A stretch of DNA of 64,000 bases, from assembly GCA_964468045.1 (NCBI GenBank), contig CAYXTO010000018.1, forward strand, positions 1 through 64,000, given 5' to 3'. Of the stretch, positions 35,417-46,909 are shown piece after piece (within the stretch, counting starts at the first letter, position 1; the number at the start of each line of letters is the position of its first letter). The notes below the pieces were generated by a model. That model saw nothing but the letters and a program-made list of their open reading frames with translations, ran no database searches and was not told where the DNA came from. The stretch comes from JAWKXU01 sp964468045. Lineage in GTDB: Bacteria; Pseudomonadota; Alphaproteobacteria; Sphingomonadales; Sphingomonadaceae. The position numbers and the translations under genes were made by a program.

Positions 35417-36441
35417 CCGACAACCCCACGCTCTCCGCCCGACGGCAACCGGAAGATCAGGATGCGGCGCTGCGACCCCAATCCCTCACGGAATTCGTGG
35501 GACAGAAGGCCGCGCGGGAGAATCTGCGCGTGTTCATCAAGAGCGCTCGCTCGCGCGGGGAGGCGATGGACCATGTGCTGTTCTTCGGCCCGCCCGGCCT
35601 CGGCAAGACCACGCTGGCGCAGATCGTGGCGAAGGAGCTGGGCGTCGGTTTTCGTGCCACCTCCGGCCCGGTGATCGCCAAGGCGGGCGATCTGGCCGCG
35701 CTGCTCACCAATCTCGAACCGCACGACGTGCTGTTCATCGACGAGATCCATCGCCTCAATCCGGTGGTCGAGGAAGTGCTCTATCCCGCGATGGAGGATC
35801 GGGCGCTCGACCTGATCATCGGGGAAGGCCCCTCGGCGCGGTCGGTGCGAATCGACCTGCCGCCCTTCACCCTGGTCGGGGCGACCACGCGGCAGGGGCT
35901 GCTGACCACGCCGCTGCGCGACCGCTTCGGCATCCCCGTGCGGCTCAATTTCTACACAGTGGAAGAACTGGAAAGCGTGGTCGCGCGCGGGGCGCGGCTA
36001 TTGGGCATGGCCATGGACCCGGCCGGCGGGCGCGAGATAGCGCGCAGGGCGCGAGGCACGCCGCGCGTGGCCGGGCGGCTGCTGCGGCGGGTGCGGGATT
36101 TCGCGCATGTGGCCGGAGTGGATGTGGTTAACGCGCGGATCGCGGATGAGGCGCTGACGCGGCTGGAAGTCGATTCGCTCGGTCTCGATGCGATGGACCG
36201 GCGCTATCTCGGCATGATCGCCGATATCTACAAGGGCGGCCCGGTGGGCGTGGAAACGCTGGCGGCGGGCCTCGCGGAGCCGCGCGACACCATAGAGGAA
36301 GTGGTGGAACCCTACCTCATCCAGCTCGGATTGCTGGCCCGCACCGCGCGCGGGCGCTGCCTGAACGACCGCGGCTGGAATCACCTCGGCCTGAGTCCCC
36401 CGGCCGGCCCGCAGGGCGGATTGTTCGACGCCGAGGGCTGA
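35413..36441 (+). CDS. ruvB: Holliday junction branch migration helicase RuvB
   Basis: A 342-residue AAA+ motor that pumps DNA through RuvA-bound junctions. Walker A is GPPGLGKTTLAQIV, Walker B LFIDEIHRLN, the sensor/Arg-finger region GATTRQGLLTTPLRDRFG, and the C-terminal winged helix shows GPVGVETLAAGLAE and PYLIQLGLLARTARGR. GTG start coupled to ruvA. Confidence 0.97.
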   Translation: MTDNPTLSARRQPEDQDAALRPQSLTEFVGQKAARENLRVFIKSARSRGEAMDHVLFFGPPGLGKTTLAQIVAKELGVGFRATSGPVIAKAGDLAALLTNLEPHDVLFIDEIHRLNPVVEEVLYPAMEDRALDLIIGEGPSARSVRIDLPPFTLVGATTRQGLLTTPLRDRFGIPVRLNFYTVEELESVVARGARLLGMAMDPAGGREIARRARGTPRVAGRLLRRVRDFAHVAGVDVVNARIADEALTRLEVDSLGLDAMDRRYLGMIADIYKGGPVGVETLAAGLAEPRDTIEEVVEPYLIQLGLLARTARGRCLNDRGWNHLGLSPPAGPQGGLFDAEG

Positions 36442-36648
36442 TTTCATTCGGAATCATTTCGCGTTCGGTTCCATATCGGGACAGCTTGATCAGAGCAGAG
36501 GTTTTCTCTCTCAAAAAATGGCAATCGCCCATCTGAAATACGGTTAACGCGATTGCCGTGCGCTCGGCACTCTGCGTTCTTGGCGGTGGGGGAAGTGCCA
36601 GGTCCGAGACAGCGGGCGGTACTTTCCGAACAGGAAAGAGAGTTGCCC

Positions 36649-38040
36649 ATGTCGGTTCGTATGGCCTTAGCGAAATTGTCCGCGATTGCAGCGGGCGGAG
36701 CGCTCGTCGGTGGCGCGGTGCATGTCGCCGAGCCGCAATCGGCCGATCAGCTGCAGTTCAAGTCGGTCAAGTCGGTGAAGCAGGACAAGCGCGTCAAGCT
36801 TGTCAAGCAGCAGCCGAAGCCGCGCCAGGTGAAGCGTATCCGTCGCGTCATCGAAAAACCGGAATGCTGCGAAGAGCAGTATGAAATGGCGATGGTGCCG
36901 GTGCCTTACCTGCCGCCCTTGCCGCCCCAGCCCGTGAGTGGCGGTGGCGGCGGTGGCCCGGTCGTGATCGGCGGGGGGCCGATCGGCGGCTGGGGCTTCG
37001 GCGGCGGTTTCTTCGGTGGCTTCTTTGGCGGCGGCTCCGGCGGCGGCGGCAATATCGTGATCACCTCCACCTCGTCGGGCGGGTCGTCTTCCAGCTCGAC
37101 TGGCGGGTTCACCTCGACCGGCGGTTCCACGTCCACTTCCACCGGCGGGTTCACGTCCACTGGCGGCTCGACCTCCACGTCCACCGGCGGGCTGACTACC
37201 ACGACTTCGACCGGTGGGTTCACTTCGACCACCACCGGCGGGTCCAGCTCGACCTCGAGCACCACCGGCGGCGTCACGACTTCCACCGGCGGTGTGACCA
37301 CCTCGACCGGAGGCGTAACCACCTCCACCGGCGCAGTGACAAGCTCCACCGGCGGGATCACCAGCACGAGCACGACCACCACTGGCGGGATAACCAGCAC
37401 CAGTTCGAGCAGTTCCTCGTCGAGCTCCAGCAGCTCGTCCTCCAGCTCGAGCAGTTCTTCCAGCTCCAGTTCCGGCGGCGGAAGCAGCGGGGGTGCCAGC
37501 GGCGGCCATCACTGCAACAAGAAGCATTGCGGCGGCTCGTCGGGCGGTTCGAGCGGTGGATCTTCCAGTTCGGGCGGTTCCTCAAGCTCTGGCGGGTCTT
37601 CGAGCTCGGGCGGCTCGTCCAGCTCCGGCGGCTCCAGTTCCAGCAGCTCATCGTCGAGCAGCAGTTCGTCCAGTTCCGGCGGTTCTTCGAGTTCCGGAGG
37701 CTCCTCCAGCTCGGGTGGTTCATCCAGTTCCGGCGGCTCCAGCTCCAGCAGCGGATCGTCCGGCTCGAGCAGCTCGTCCGGTTCCAGCGGCGGCTCGTCG
37801 AGCACCAGCACCTCCGGCAACATGACGACCAGCACGTCTTCGTCGAGCAGCGGCTCGAGCTCCACCAGCTCGTCAAGCACCAGCAGTTCGACGTCGTCTT
37901 CCAGCTCGACCAGTGGCACCACCACCAACAGCAGCACCAGCGGCACTCCGGTTCCGGCGCCGCCGATGGTGATCCTGTTCGGCATGGCGGCCGCGGCCGT
38001 GTTCGGCCGGCGCAAGCTGGCGCTCAAGAAGGCGGCCTGA
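36649..38040 (+). CDS. Ser/Thr/Gly-repeat exported protein with VPAP-type C-terminal sorting tail
   Basis: A 463-residue low-complexity protein. Start ATG 36649 is preceded by AGGAAAGAGAG. An N-terminal signal-like segment (LSAIAAGGALVGGAVHV) leads to a Lys/Val/Gln-rich basic block with a CC pair (about residue 70), a Pro-rich stretch, a Gly/Phe-rich block (about 100-142), and then about 290 residues of Thr-Ser-Gly repeats such as STGGFTSTGG and poly-Ser runs. The C-terminus, VPAPPMVILFGMAAAAVFGRR, matches the PEP-CTERM/exosortase layout: Pro-rich motif, one hydrophobic helix, basic tail. Likely exported, processed and heavily glycosylated at the surface. A hairpin arm pair, GCAATCGC (36521-36528) and GCGATTGC (36549-36556), lies in its leader. 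Confidence 0.8.
   Translation: MSVRMALAKLSAIAAGGALVGGAVHVAEPQSADQLQFKSVKSVKQDKRVKLVKQQPKPRQVKRIRRVIEKPECCEEQYEMAMVPVPYLPPLPPQPVSGGGGGGPVVIGGGPIGGWGFGGGFFGGFFGGGSGGGGNIVITSTSSGGSSSSSTGGFTSTGGSTSTSTGGFTSTGGSTSTSTGGLTTTTSTGGFTSTTTGGSSSTSSTTGGVTTSTGGVTTSTGGVTTSTGAVTSSTGGITSTSTTTTGGITSTSSSSSSSSSSSSSSSSSSSSSSSSGGGSSGGASGGHHCNKKHCGGSSGGSSGGSSSSGGSSSSGGSSSSGGSSSSGGSSSSSSSSSSSSSSSGGSSSSGGSSSSGGSSSSGGSSSSSGSSGSSSSSGSSGGSSSTSTSGNMTTSTSSSSSGSSSTSSSSTSSSTSSSSSTSGTTTNSSTSGTPVPAPPMVILFGMAAAAVFGRRKLALKKAA
37070..37930 (+). repeat. Ser/Thr/Gly-codon repeat tract
   Basis: Tandem degenerate units of 9-21 bases encode STGG, STSTGG, GGSSSS and uninterrupted Ser runs, with mixed Ser codons (TCG, TCC, AGC, AGT). 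Mixed codon use suggests selection for the peptide rather than recent slippage. The tract also creates long antisense open frames that are not genes. Confidence 0.85.
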
Positions 38041-38077
38041 ACCGCCGAGGGATTTTCCGTAGACTACCCATAATGAG

Positions 38078-38110
38078 AAAGGCGGCCTCCCCATGGCCGC
38101 CTTTTTCTTT
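38078..38110 (+). terminator. Rho-independent terminator of the repeat-protein gene
   Basis: AAAGGCGGCC (38078-38087) and GGCCGCCTTT (38095-38104) form a 10-bp stem with a seven-base loop, followed by TTTTTCTTTTG. It lies 38 bases after the stop codon. Confidence 0.88.
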
Positions 38111-38174
38111 TGTGCGCACTGCTTTGGGAGCGGAAAGAGTCGGACAAAGTGATCAGCAGGCTACGCTGCGCCTT

Positions 38175-38510
38175 TCAAAGGTTCCGAACGATAATAGTAA
38201 CCGTCTGCTTGGCGAAGAGTCCGGGTAGTTCCGTCTTAGTCCGGACTTTGACACCTTTAATTACAATATTTTTCACTGTAAGCTTTCTCATATTGGCATT
38301 ACGATCTATGATCTCAATGGTGCTCCCTATAGGCGGTAAAACAGGGAATTCACATTCACCATCGAACCATAGTCGTCTCCATCTATTCGAATATGTGCTA
38401 ATATCAATTTTACTTCTCCAGCACGTCCCTTCTAGCCTACCCCCTTTTCAAATAGGTGGGATCAACATATCATTTGCTTTAAGCCGTCTGCAGATTTGAA
38501 AAGCATACAC
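38175..38510 (-). pseudogene. AT-rich small gene remnant with an in-frame TGA
   Basis: A 112-codon minus-strand frame from GTG 38510 to the stop at 38175-38177, interrupted at codon 21 by TGA (38448-38450). After the stop it reads coherently for 90 codons, including RRLWFDGECEFPVLPPIG, IEIIDRNANMRKLTVKN and ending LFAKQTVTIIVRNL, with a beta-rich pattern. No good start codon follows the TGA. Base composition is strikingly AT-rich against its neighbours, suggesting acquired DNA. I do not recognise the family. It is either decayed or starts at an unusual codon. No other gene is seen between 38111 and 38639. Confidence 0.4.
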
Positions 38511-38639
38511 CCTTCTAGGGAACGATGTGTAAGATTTTTTTTGGCTCAGCGCGATTTTAGAGATTGGGCCAAGGAAAACTCCGCCCCTCCCGGCAAGGAG
38601 AAGCGGGGCTCCATTGCAGTATGATATGGTGGCTGGCGC

Positions 38640-41315
<2,676 letters not shown>

Positions 41316-41532
41316 ATGTGTCGTCACCTTACCTAGAATTGCCCGGGGACTCGCACCGGACCCTGCAGGGTGCGCGGGGGAGCCAATTGTCGCGAGGCGC
41401 TTGCGCGTTCTGCCCGCGAAAATCAAGGGGTCTGGCCCTGAAAACAGCCTTTGGAGGCGCTCGACGTTTTTTCGGCTTCATGGCTGTCGCGTGGTGCGGG
41501 GCCGGTAGGCCTCGGGTACGGGGAGGCCGGTT

Positions 41533-42456
41533 TCAGATCGTGGTCGGTTCCGTCCGACGCGGTGCGGCGATCCAGCATCCGGCGATGATCAGCAGCGTGC
41601 CTGACAGCGTGGCCTGATCGATCCGCTCCGCAAAGAACAGCCAGCCGAACAGCGCGGCCCAGAGAAAGCCGGTATATTCGACAGGCACCAAGGCCTGCGT
41701 TTCCGCACGGGCATAGGCCCAGCTCAGCAGCAGGAGCGACACGGTCGCGAGGATTGCGGAACCGGCGACCGGCGCCAGGATGCTCCAGTCGGGCAGGCTC
41801 GCGAACCAGGGCGCGGGCAGCAGCAGGATCGCGGCGACCACCATCTGTTGCGCCAGCGCGATTTCGGCCGGCGGAGCAAGCTGCGCGATCCGGCGCTGCA
41901 GCACGAGGTTCCAGGCATAGAGGCAGGCGGATGCGAGCACTGCCGCAACGCCCTCGACTTCCTCCGGGCCGAGCGCGCCCCGGTCGAACCGGGCAAGACC
42001 TATCAGCAGGACCCCGGCGAAACCCAGTATCGACGCGATCACCGCCCGTTGTCCGATCCGTTCGCCGAGCAGGATCGCCGCGAGATAGAGCGCGATCAGC
42101 GGGGCGATGAAGGACAGCGCAATCGCCTCCGCGATCGGCAGGCGGATCAGGCCATGAAAGAACAGCAGCGCCATGCCGCAGTTCACCGTGCCGCGCAGGG
42201 CATGCATCCGCAGGTTCGGCAGTGACGGGATGCGCCCGCCGCGCAGCTTCCATATCGGGAATACCAGCGCCGTTCCCATTATGGAGCGGAACAGCAAGGC
42301 GCTGTAGGCGCCGATCAGGATCGACGCGCCCTTCATTAGCGCATCCATCAGCGAGAACAGGGCAACCGCCAGCGCCGCGGCAAGAAAGGGAAGCAGGCGG
42401 TGTTCCATTTCCTGCGCATAAGCGGCCTGCGACGCCACGTCATCTCTTGCTTCCAT
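41533..42456 (-). CDS. EamA/DMT-family membrane transporter
   Basis: A 307-residue protein with ten predicted membrane helices arranged as two EamA repeats, typical of drug/metabolite exporters. Landmarks include FRSIMGTALVFPIW, a GTVNCGMALLFFHGL helix, AIALSFIAPLIALYLAAILLG and the C-terminal EYTGFLWAALFGWLFFAE. ATG 42456 has an AGGA site at the right distance, so I keep the 16-residue soluble extension before MEHRLLPF. The substrate is unknown. Confidence 0.88.
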   Translation of the reverse strand: MEARDDVASQAAYAQEMEHRLLPFLAAALAVALFSLMDALMKGASILIGAYSALLFRSIMGTALVFPIWKLRGGRIPSLPNLRMHALRGTVNCGMALLFFHGLIRLPIAEAIALSFIAPLIALYLAAILLGERIGQRAVIASILGFAGVLLIGLARFDRGALGPEEVEGVAAVLASACLYAWNLVLQRRIAQLAPPAEIALAQQMVVAAILLLPAPWFASLPDWSILAPVAGSAILATVSLLLLSWAYARAETQALVPVEYTGFLWAALFGWLFFAERIDQATLSGTLLIIAGCWIAAPRRTEPTTI

Positions 42457-42573
42457 TCATCCTGCCGTCATAGGCAATAAGGGAATGGTCAACGCGTGAT
42501 CCGGTAAAGCCGCGTTGGGCTGTTCTCTTCCGGATCCTGCATGATGTGGTGTGGGCAAACAGGGCTTGGCTTT

Positions 42574-43959
42574 ATGACGAATTTCCTCCGCCAGCGGTTG
42601 AAAATGACGATTCCGGCAATGATCGGGTCTCTGGCGGCGTTCGTCTCGCCGCTGCAGGCGCAAGGCGTGTCCCCGGCTCCCGCCATCACCCCGCAGCCGG
42701 TGCTGCCCGCTCCCGCGCCGCAAGCTCCGCCCATCACCGTCCCCGTGATCCAGCCCCTGCCCGGGACGGAGACTCCCGAACCGATCCCGGTGCGGGAATG
42801 GGAGGTGAAGGATGCCAGGGCGCTGCTGCAGGCGATCGAGGGTATAGGCGCCGAAGGCCTTGCCCCTGCGGACTATCTGCCGGACGACCTGCGCAAGGCG
42901 ATCGAGCGCGGAAAGGGCCCGGAGCTGGACCAGGCCGCCAGCCGCAGCTTCACCTGGCTGGCGGAAGATCTGCGTGATGGCCGCACTCCGATGGATGCGC
43001 GCAAGCAATGGTTCGTGGTCGATCCGGATGTGGAATTGATGCCCACCGCCACCCTGCTGGAACGGGCCCTGGCCATTCATGATGTGCCGGGCGTGCTGGC
43101 TTCCCTGGCGCCGACCCATCCCGATTATGCCGTGCTCAAGCGGATGCTTGCCGAAACGCCGACGACCGACAGGGCCAAGCGGACCAAGATTCGCGCCAAT
43201 ATGGATCGCTGGCGCTGGCTTGCGCGCGATCTGGGTGGGACTTACCTGCTGACCAATGTTCCGGAGTTCCAGCTGCGGCTGACCGTGAATCACAATGTGA
43301 TCCGGTCCTATCGCACGGTCGTCGGCAAGCCCGGTTCCACCGCGACGCCACAACTGGCCGAGATAGTGGAAGGGGTGATCTTCAACCCTACCTGGACCGT
43401 GCCGCAAAGCATCGTGAAGGGCGAAGGACTGGGCGCGCGGCTGCTGGCCAGTCCGGCCCGCGCCAGGGCGCAGGGCTACAAGGTCACCAGGGGCTCGGAC
43501 GGTTTCGTTACCGTGGTGCAGCAGCCGGGGCCGAACAATGCGTTGGGGCTGATCAAGCTCGACATGCCCAATCCGCATGCGATCTTCCTGCACGACACGC
43601 CGGGCAAGGATGCATTCAATCTCGATATCCGCGCGCTCAGCCATGGCTGCGTGCGCACGGAGCGGGCGCTGGAGATGGGCATGACCATGGCCATTCTAGG
43701 CGAAGGCGCGACCAAGGAGGAGGCGATCGCCATCGTCAATTCGGGTGAATATACCAGGGTTCCGCTGAAGAAGACCTTCCCGGTCTACATCACCTATTTC
43801 ACCATGGCGCAGGATATCGACGGAAAGATGCGCTCATTCGGCGATATCTATGGCCGTGACGCCCCGGTTCTGGCCAGTTTCGATGCGCCGCGCCAGCTGA
43901 AGACCGGAGCGCGCACGACCGGGGAGGCAGTGGTTCCGATCGAAGCCCCCGGAGCGTGA
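42574..43959 (+). CDS. L,D-transpeptidase, YcbB (LdtD) type
   Basis: A 461-residue periplasmic enzyme making 3-3 cross-links in peptidoglycan. Signal peptide at the N-terminus (LKMTIPAMIGSLAAFVSPLQAQ), a Pro-rich linker, a putative substrate-scaffold domain (about 75-190), and the YkuD catalytic domain with FLHDTPGKDAFNLD and the active-site HGCVRTE near residue 370. A capping-loop insertion (KVTRGSDGFVTVVQQPGPN) is present, as in YcbB. Convergent with a second, unrelated L,D-transpeptidase-like gene. Confidence 0.9.
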   Translation: MTNFLRQRLKMTIPAMIGSLAAFVSPLQAQGVSPAPAITPQPVLPAPAPQAPPITVPVIQPLPGTETPEPIPVREWEVKDARALLQAIEGIGAEGLAPADYLPDDLRKAIERGKGPELDQAASRSFTWLAEDLRDGRTPMDARKQWFVVDPDVELMPTATLLERALAIHDVPGVLASLAPTHPDYAVLKRMLAETPTTDRAKRTKIRANMDRWRWLARDLGGTYLLTNVPEFQLRLTVNHNVIRSYRTVVGKPGSTATPQLAEIVEGVIFNPTWTVPQSIVKGEGLGARLLASPARARAQGYKVTRGSDGFVTVVQQPGPNNALGLIKLDMPNPHAIFLHDTPGKDAFNLDIRALSHGCVRTERALEMGMTMAILGEGATKEEAIAIVNSGEYTRVPLKKTFPVYITYFTMAQDIDGKMRSFGDIYGRDAPVLASFDAPRQLKTGARTTGEAVVPIEAPGA

Positions 43960-43996
43960 TGCCGAGGGGCGATGGGCGCCCGGGTCGGGCGATCGG

Positions 43997-44632
43997 TCAG
44001 TAGATCCAGAGACGGTCCGCGAAGAGCAGGCGGCCGCCTGACAGATTCCACAAGGCTTCGCGGAAGTCTTCCGGGCCCATTGCAAAGCAGCCGTCACTGC
44101 GTCCGAGCTTGCCCCATTTTTCCAGCATTGTCGGCTCCGCATACCAGGCCGAATGCATCACGATCGCGCGTTGCAGGCAGTTCGAATTGTCGGGGTCCAG
44201 ACCGCCAAGCCGGATCGAGGTGCCATATTTCCCGGTGTACCATTCCCAGGTGATATAGGCCCCGCGGCTGGTGCAATTCGAGTTGGGCTGGTTCGAAAAG
44301 AAGTTCAGAAAGCCGTCGTGGTCCGGATCCGAACCTTTGCCGTGGCTCACCAGGAAAGAACGGACCGTGCCATTCTCGAGATTGGCGAAATGGAATCGCG
44401 GCAGGGAAGACGGCAGTCCGAAATCGGCGATCCCCGCAACATCCTTGCGCCATAACACGTTGCCGGCCCGCTCCACTTCGCGTTTGGCGATTTCGAGAAT
44501 CTTTCGGTCACGCTCCCCCGCCGACATGGGCTGGGCGAAGACACGGGTCGGCAAGGCCAGCGCCGTGCCCGCAATGGCGGCGGTTTGGCAGAATTGCCTG
44601 CGGTTCAATCCCGTTCCCATACCCATCCTCAT
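43997..44632 (-). CDS. Murein L,D-transpeptidase catalytic-domain family protein (Tat-exported)
   Basis: A 211-residue protein with a twin-arginine signal (LNRRQFCQTAAIAGTALALP). The mature domain has SHGKGSDPDHDGFLNFFSNQ, NCTSRGAYITWEW, IVMHSAWYAE and the active-site-like GRSDGCFAMGPED, the pattern of the YkuD-related family with a distinct SxGCF core. It probably cuts or remodels peptidoglycan cross-links. ATG 44626 or 44620 are alternative starts. Its 3' end faces the YcbB-type gene, 37 bases apart. Confidence 0.82.
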   Translation of the reverse strand: MRMGMGTGLNRRQFCQTAAIAGTALALPTRVFAQPMSAGERDRKILEIAKREVERAGNVLWRKDVAGIADFGLPSSLPRFHFANLENGTVRSFLVSHGKGSDPDHDGFLNFFSNQPNSNCTSRGAYITWEWYTGKYGTSIRLGGLDPDNSNCLQRAIVMHSAWYAEPTMLEKWGKLGRSDGCFAMGPEDFREALWNLSGGRLLFADRLWIY

Positions 44633-44732
44633 AATATGGACATTCTGTCAGTAAAGTGAAGGATGGCCCGACATATGTCCCGTGCATCGGCTTTTGCGAT
44701 TGAATGCGATTTTACTGCGAAAAAGCCTTCCG

Positions 44733-45284
44733 ATGCGTATATATCCCTCCGCGATGCGACCGATATTTGATCTCTGCGCCAAGGGTTTCGTTGCCTTCGC
44801 CCCGCTCATCCTGCTCGGAGGATGCGCCCAGAACAAGCTGTCGGGTGAATCGGCCCCGGCTGCATCCGCACCGTTGGCGCAGGAGGCATCGGTACCGTCC
44901 ATCCCTCAACCGACCATCGTACTGGATCGGGCGGCCGCCCAGCGCCTGCTCGGAGCCAGGGGGGTGACTCTCCAATGGATCGGTTGGGACCAGAGAGGAA
45001 GCCTCCACGCCCGTGAGCAGAACGGGACGATTTTTCTCACCGGTTCGCAGTCGGACCAGCACGGCCCGGGCCAGCTTTATCTGGATGGCTGGGTCGAGGA
45101 AGTAGGCGCGGATTACTTCATTTTCCGGGGCACCATTCGCATCACTGATACTCCGGATGGAGGGCGCAAATGCGAACGTCAGAAGCTGTGGCATTTTGCC
45201 GTGACCCAGAATCGGCCCTATTGGCGTCTTCGTGAATTCGAATGGTGCGATTATCTGACGGACTACGTGGACATCTATTTCTGA
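44733..45284 (+). CDS. Putative lipoprotein of unknown function
   Basis: A 183-residue exported protein. A signal sequence ends in a lipobox (LILLGGC, Cys at about residue 30). The mature part has a short Ala/Ser/Pro linker and then a compact beta-rich domain: TLQWIGWDQRGSLHAREQNG, LYLDGWVEEVGADYFIFRG and CERQKLWHFAVTQNRPYWRL, ending EFEWCDYLTDYVDIYF. Four Cys in the last 80 residues may form disulfides. I do not recognise the family. ATG 44754 is an alternative start. Divergent from the Tat-exported enzyme across about 100 bases. Confidence 0.65.
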   Translation: MRIYPSAMRPIFDLCAKGFVAFAPLILLGGCAQNKLSGESAPAASAPLAQEASVPSIPQPTIVLDRAAAQRLLGARGVTLQWIGWDQRGSLHAREQNGTIFLTGSQSDQHGPGQLYLDGWVEEVGADYFIFRGTIRITDTPDGGRKCERQKLWHFAVTQNRPYWRLREFEWCDYLTDYVDIYF

Positions 45285-45332
45285 GCGCCGAGGCGGATCA
45301 GGCATTCGCCTTCCAGCCGCATGAGCCAGCAG

Positions 45333-46457
45333 TCATTCGGCAGCCTCGGCCGTGGCTTGCGCCGCCTCCATTTCCGCTGCCTTCTGCTCCACCAGCCTTA
45401 CGATATGGTCCAGCATATCCGCGCTTTCGACATGATGGTCCGTCACGCCCGACAGATACACCATGTGCCTGCCATTGCCGCCGCCGGTGATCCCGATATC
45501 GGTTTCGCGCGCTTCGCCCGGCCCATTCACGACACAGCCGAGGACGGAAAGCGACAAGGGCGTCTTGATATGCTGCAGCCTGTCTTCCAGCGCGGTGACG
45601 ACACGGATGACATCGAAGCCCTGCCGTGCGCAGCTCGGGCAGGAGACTACCCTTACGCCACGGGTGCGCAGGCCCAGGCCCTTGAGAATCTCGAAGCCCA
45701 CGCGCACTTCCTCTTCCGGCTCGGCCGAAAGCGAGACGCGGATGGTGTCGCCAATTCCCGCCCATAGAAGATTGCCGATCCCGATCGCGGATTTGACCGT
45801 CCCGCCGATCAGGCCGCCGGCCTCCGTGATGCCGAGATGGAGCGGGCAGTCGACCGCATCGGCAAGTCCCTGATAGGCGGCAACGGCGAGGAACACGTCG
45901 CTCGCCTTCACCGCCACTTTGTATTCATGGAAATCGTGATCCTGCAGCAGCTTGATATGATCGAGCGCGCTTTCGACCAATGCTTCGGGGCAGGGCTCCC
46001 CGTATTTCTCCAGCAGATCCTTTTCGAGACTCCCGGCATTCACCCCGATCCGGATCGAGCAGCCATTCGCCTTGGCAGCCCGGACCACCTCGGCAACCCG
46101 TTCGCTGCTGCCGATATTGCCCGGATTGATGCGCAGGCAGGCCGCGCCCGCGTCGGCTGCTTCCAGCGCCCGCTTGTAGTGGAAATGGATGTCGGCGACC
46201 AAAGGCACGTTTGCCGCACGGGCGATCTGCCGGAATGCGGATGTGCTCTCCACATCCGGGCAGGATACGCGAATGATGTCCGCTCCCGCATCTTCGCAGC
46301 GGCGGATCTGATCGATGGTGGCGCCGGGATCCGAGGTGGGCGTATTCGTCATGGTCTGCACCGTGATCGGCGCATCGCCGCCAACCGGTACGTTGCCGAC
46401 CATGATCTGACGGCTCTTGCGGCGCTCTATATCGCGCCAGGGACGGACAGAAGACAT
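45333..46457 (-). CDS. ispG: 4-hydroxy-3-methylbut-2-en-1-yl diphosphate synthase (flavodoxin)
   Basis: A 374-residue [4Fe-4S] enzyme of the MEP isoprenoid pathway converting MEcPP to HMBPP. The TIM-barrel part has QTMTNTPTSDPGATIDQIRR and RINPGNIGS; cluster Cys are in VSCPSCARQGFDV and LGCVVNGPGEAR, with a conserved Glu after. Start at ATG 46457 (MSSVRPWRDIERR). A C-terminal Glu/Ala-rich tail of about 25 residues extends the usual end. Confidence 0.96.
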   Translation of the reverse strand: MSSVRPWRDIERRKSRQIMVGNVPVGGDAPITVQTMTNTPTSDPGATIDQIRRCEDAGADIIRVSCPDVESTSAFRQIARAANVPLVADIHFHYKRALEAADAGAACLRINPGNIGSSERVAEVVRAAKANGCSIRIGVNAGSLEKDLLEKYGEPCPEALVESALDHIKLLQDHDFHEYKVAVKASDVFLAVAAYQGLADAVDCPLHLGITEAGGLIGGTVKSAIGIGNLLWAGIGDTIRVSLSAEPEEEVRVGFEILKGLGLRTRGVRVVSCPSCARQGFDVIRVVTALEDRLQHIKTPLSLSVLGCVVNGPGEARETDIGITGGGNGRHMVYLSGVTDHHVESADMLDHIVRLVEQKAAEMEAAQATAEAAE

Positions 46458-46594
46458 GGACGGCCATATAGCCCTCCCCGCCCTCTGGAGCAAACGCTGT
46501 AGATCCGCGATTTTTCCAAGGCAGAGCGCCGCGCCTTGGCACGGTATGGAGCCTGTGTGCTCACGCAGGGCCTGAAATCAACCTTGCACTCTTT

Positions 46595-46801
46595 TCAATG
46601 TGCGCAACAACGCACCGGGCTGATGCGAGTCCAATCCTGCCGGCGTGCGGGTTCACGCTGCATTTCACGCAGGGCGGCGTTCATGTAATCGCCTGCCAGC
46701 TTCCTGTGCTGGCTTTCATCCTCCGCATTGGACGCATCAAGGGCAAGGAGCATTTCCTCACGTGCGTGCAACAAGCAGACCGGGGCGTCCATCCTCTCCA
46801 T
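46595..46801 (-). CDS. Small hypothetical protein
   Basis: A 68-residue frame starting MERMDAPVCLLHAREEMLLALDASNAEDESQHRKLAGDYM (first and last parts given), predicted helical and acidic in the middle, ending in Arg/Cys-rich text. Short helical proteins of this look are common in sphingomonads and are uncharacterised. A plus-strand frame overlaps it; the minus-strand one has the more natural composition. An earlier ATG at 46858 would add 19 residues. Confidence 0.4.
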   Translation of the reverse strand: MERMDAPVCLLHAREEMLLALDASNAEDESQHRKLAGDYMNAALREMQREPARRQDWTRISPVRCCAH

Positions 46802-46909
46802 GACACTCGCCTCTTCTGGCCGAGCCTCTCCGCAAAGCCGGCGATCCTTGCATATCATGCTTTGGCGATTCGGCCAAAAATTCCCGCAAACCGGACCGTA
46901 ACCGCGCGG

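Noticed and set aside
34811..36441. Loss of ruvC as a defect
   Set aside because: ruvC is often elsewhere in the genome; its absence beside ruvAB is not evidence of loss.
36667..37527. Gly/Ala/Arg-rich frame antisense to the repeat protein
   Set aside because: Produced by the repeat itself; no start signal and no homology.
37070..37930. CRISPR-like appearance of the short tandem repeats
   Set aside because: Units are in-frame, variable and lack unique spacers of constant length; they encode Ser/Thr/Gly.
38448..38450. TGA as selenocysteine in the AT-rich gene
   Set aside because: No SECIS-like hairpin seen and no redox motif around the codon; decay or a late start is simpler.
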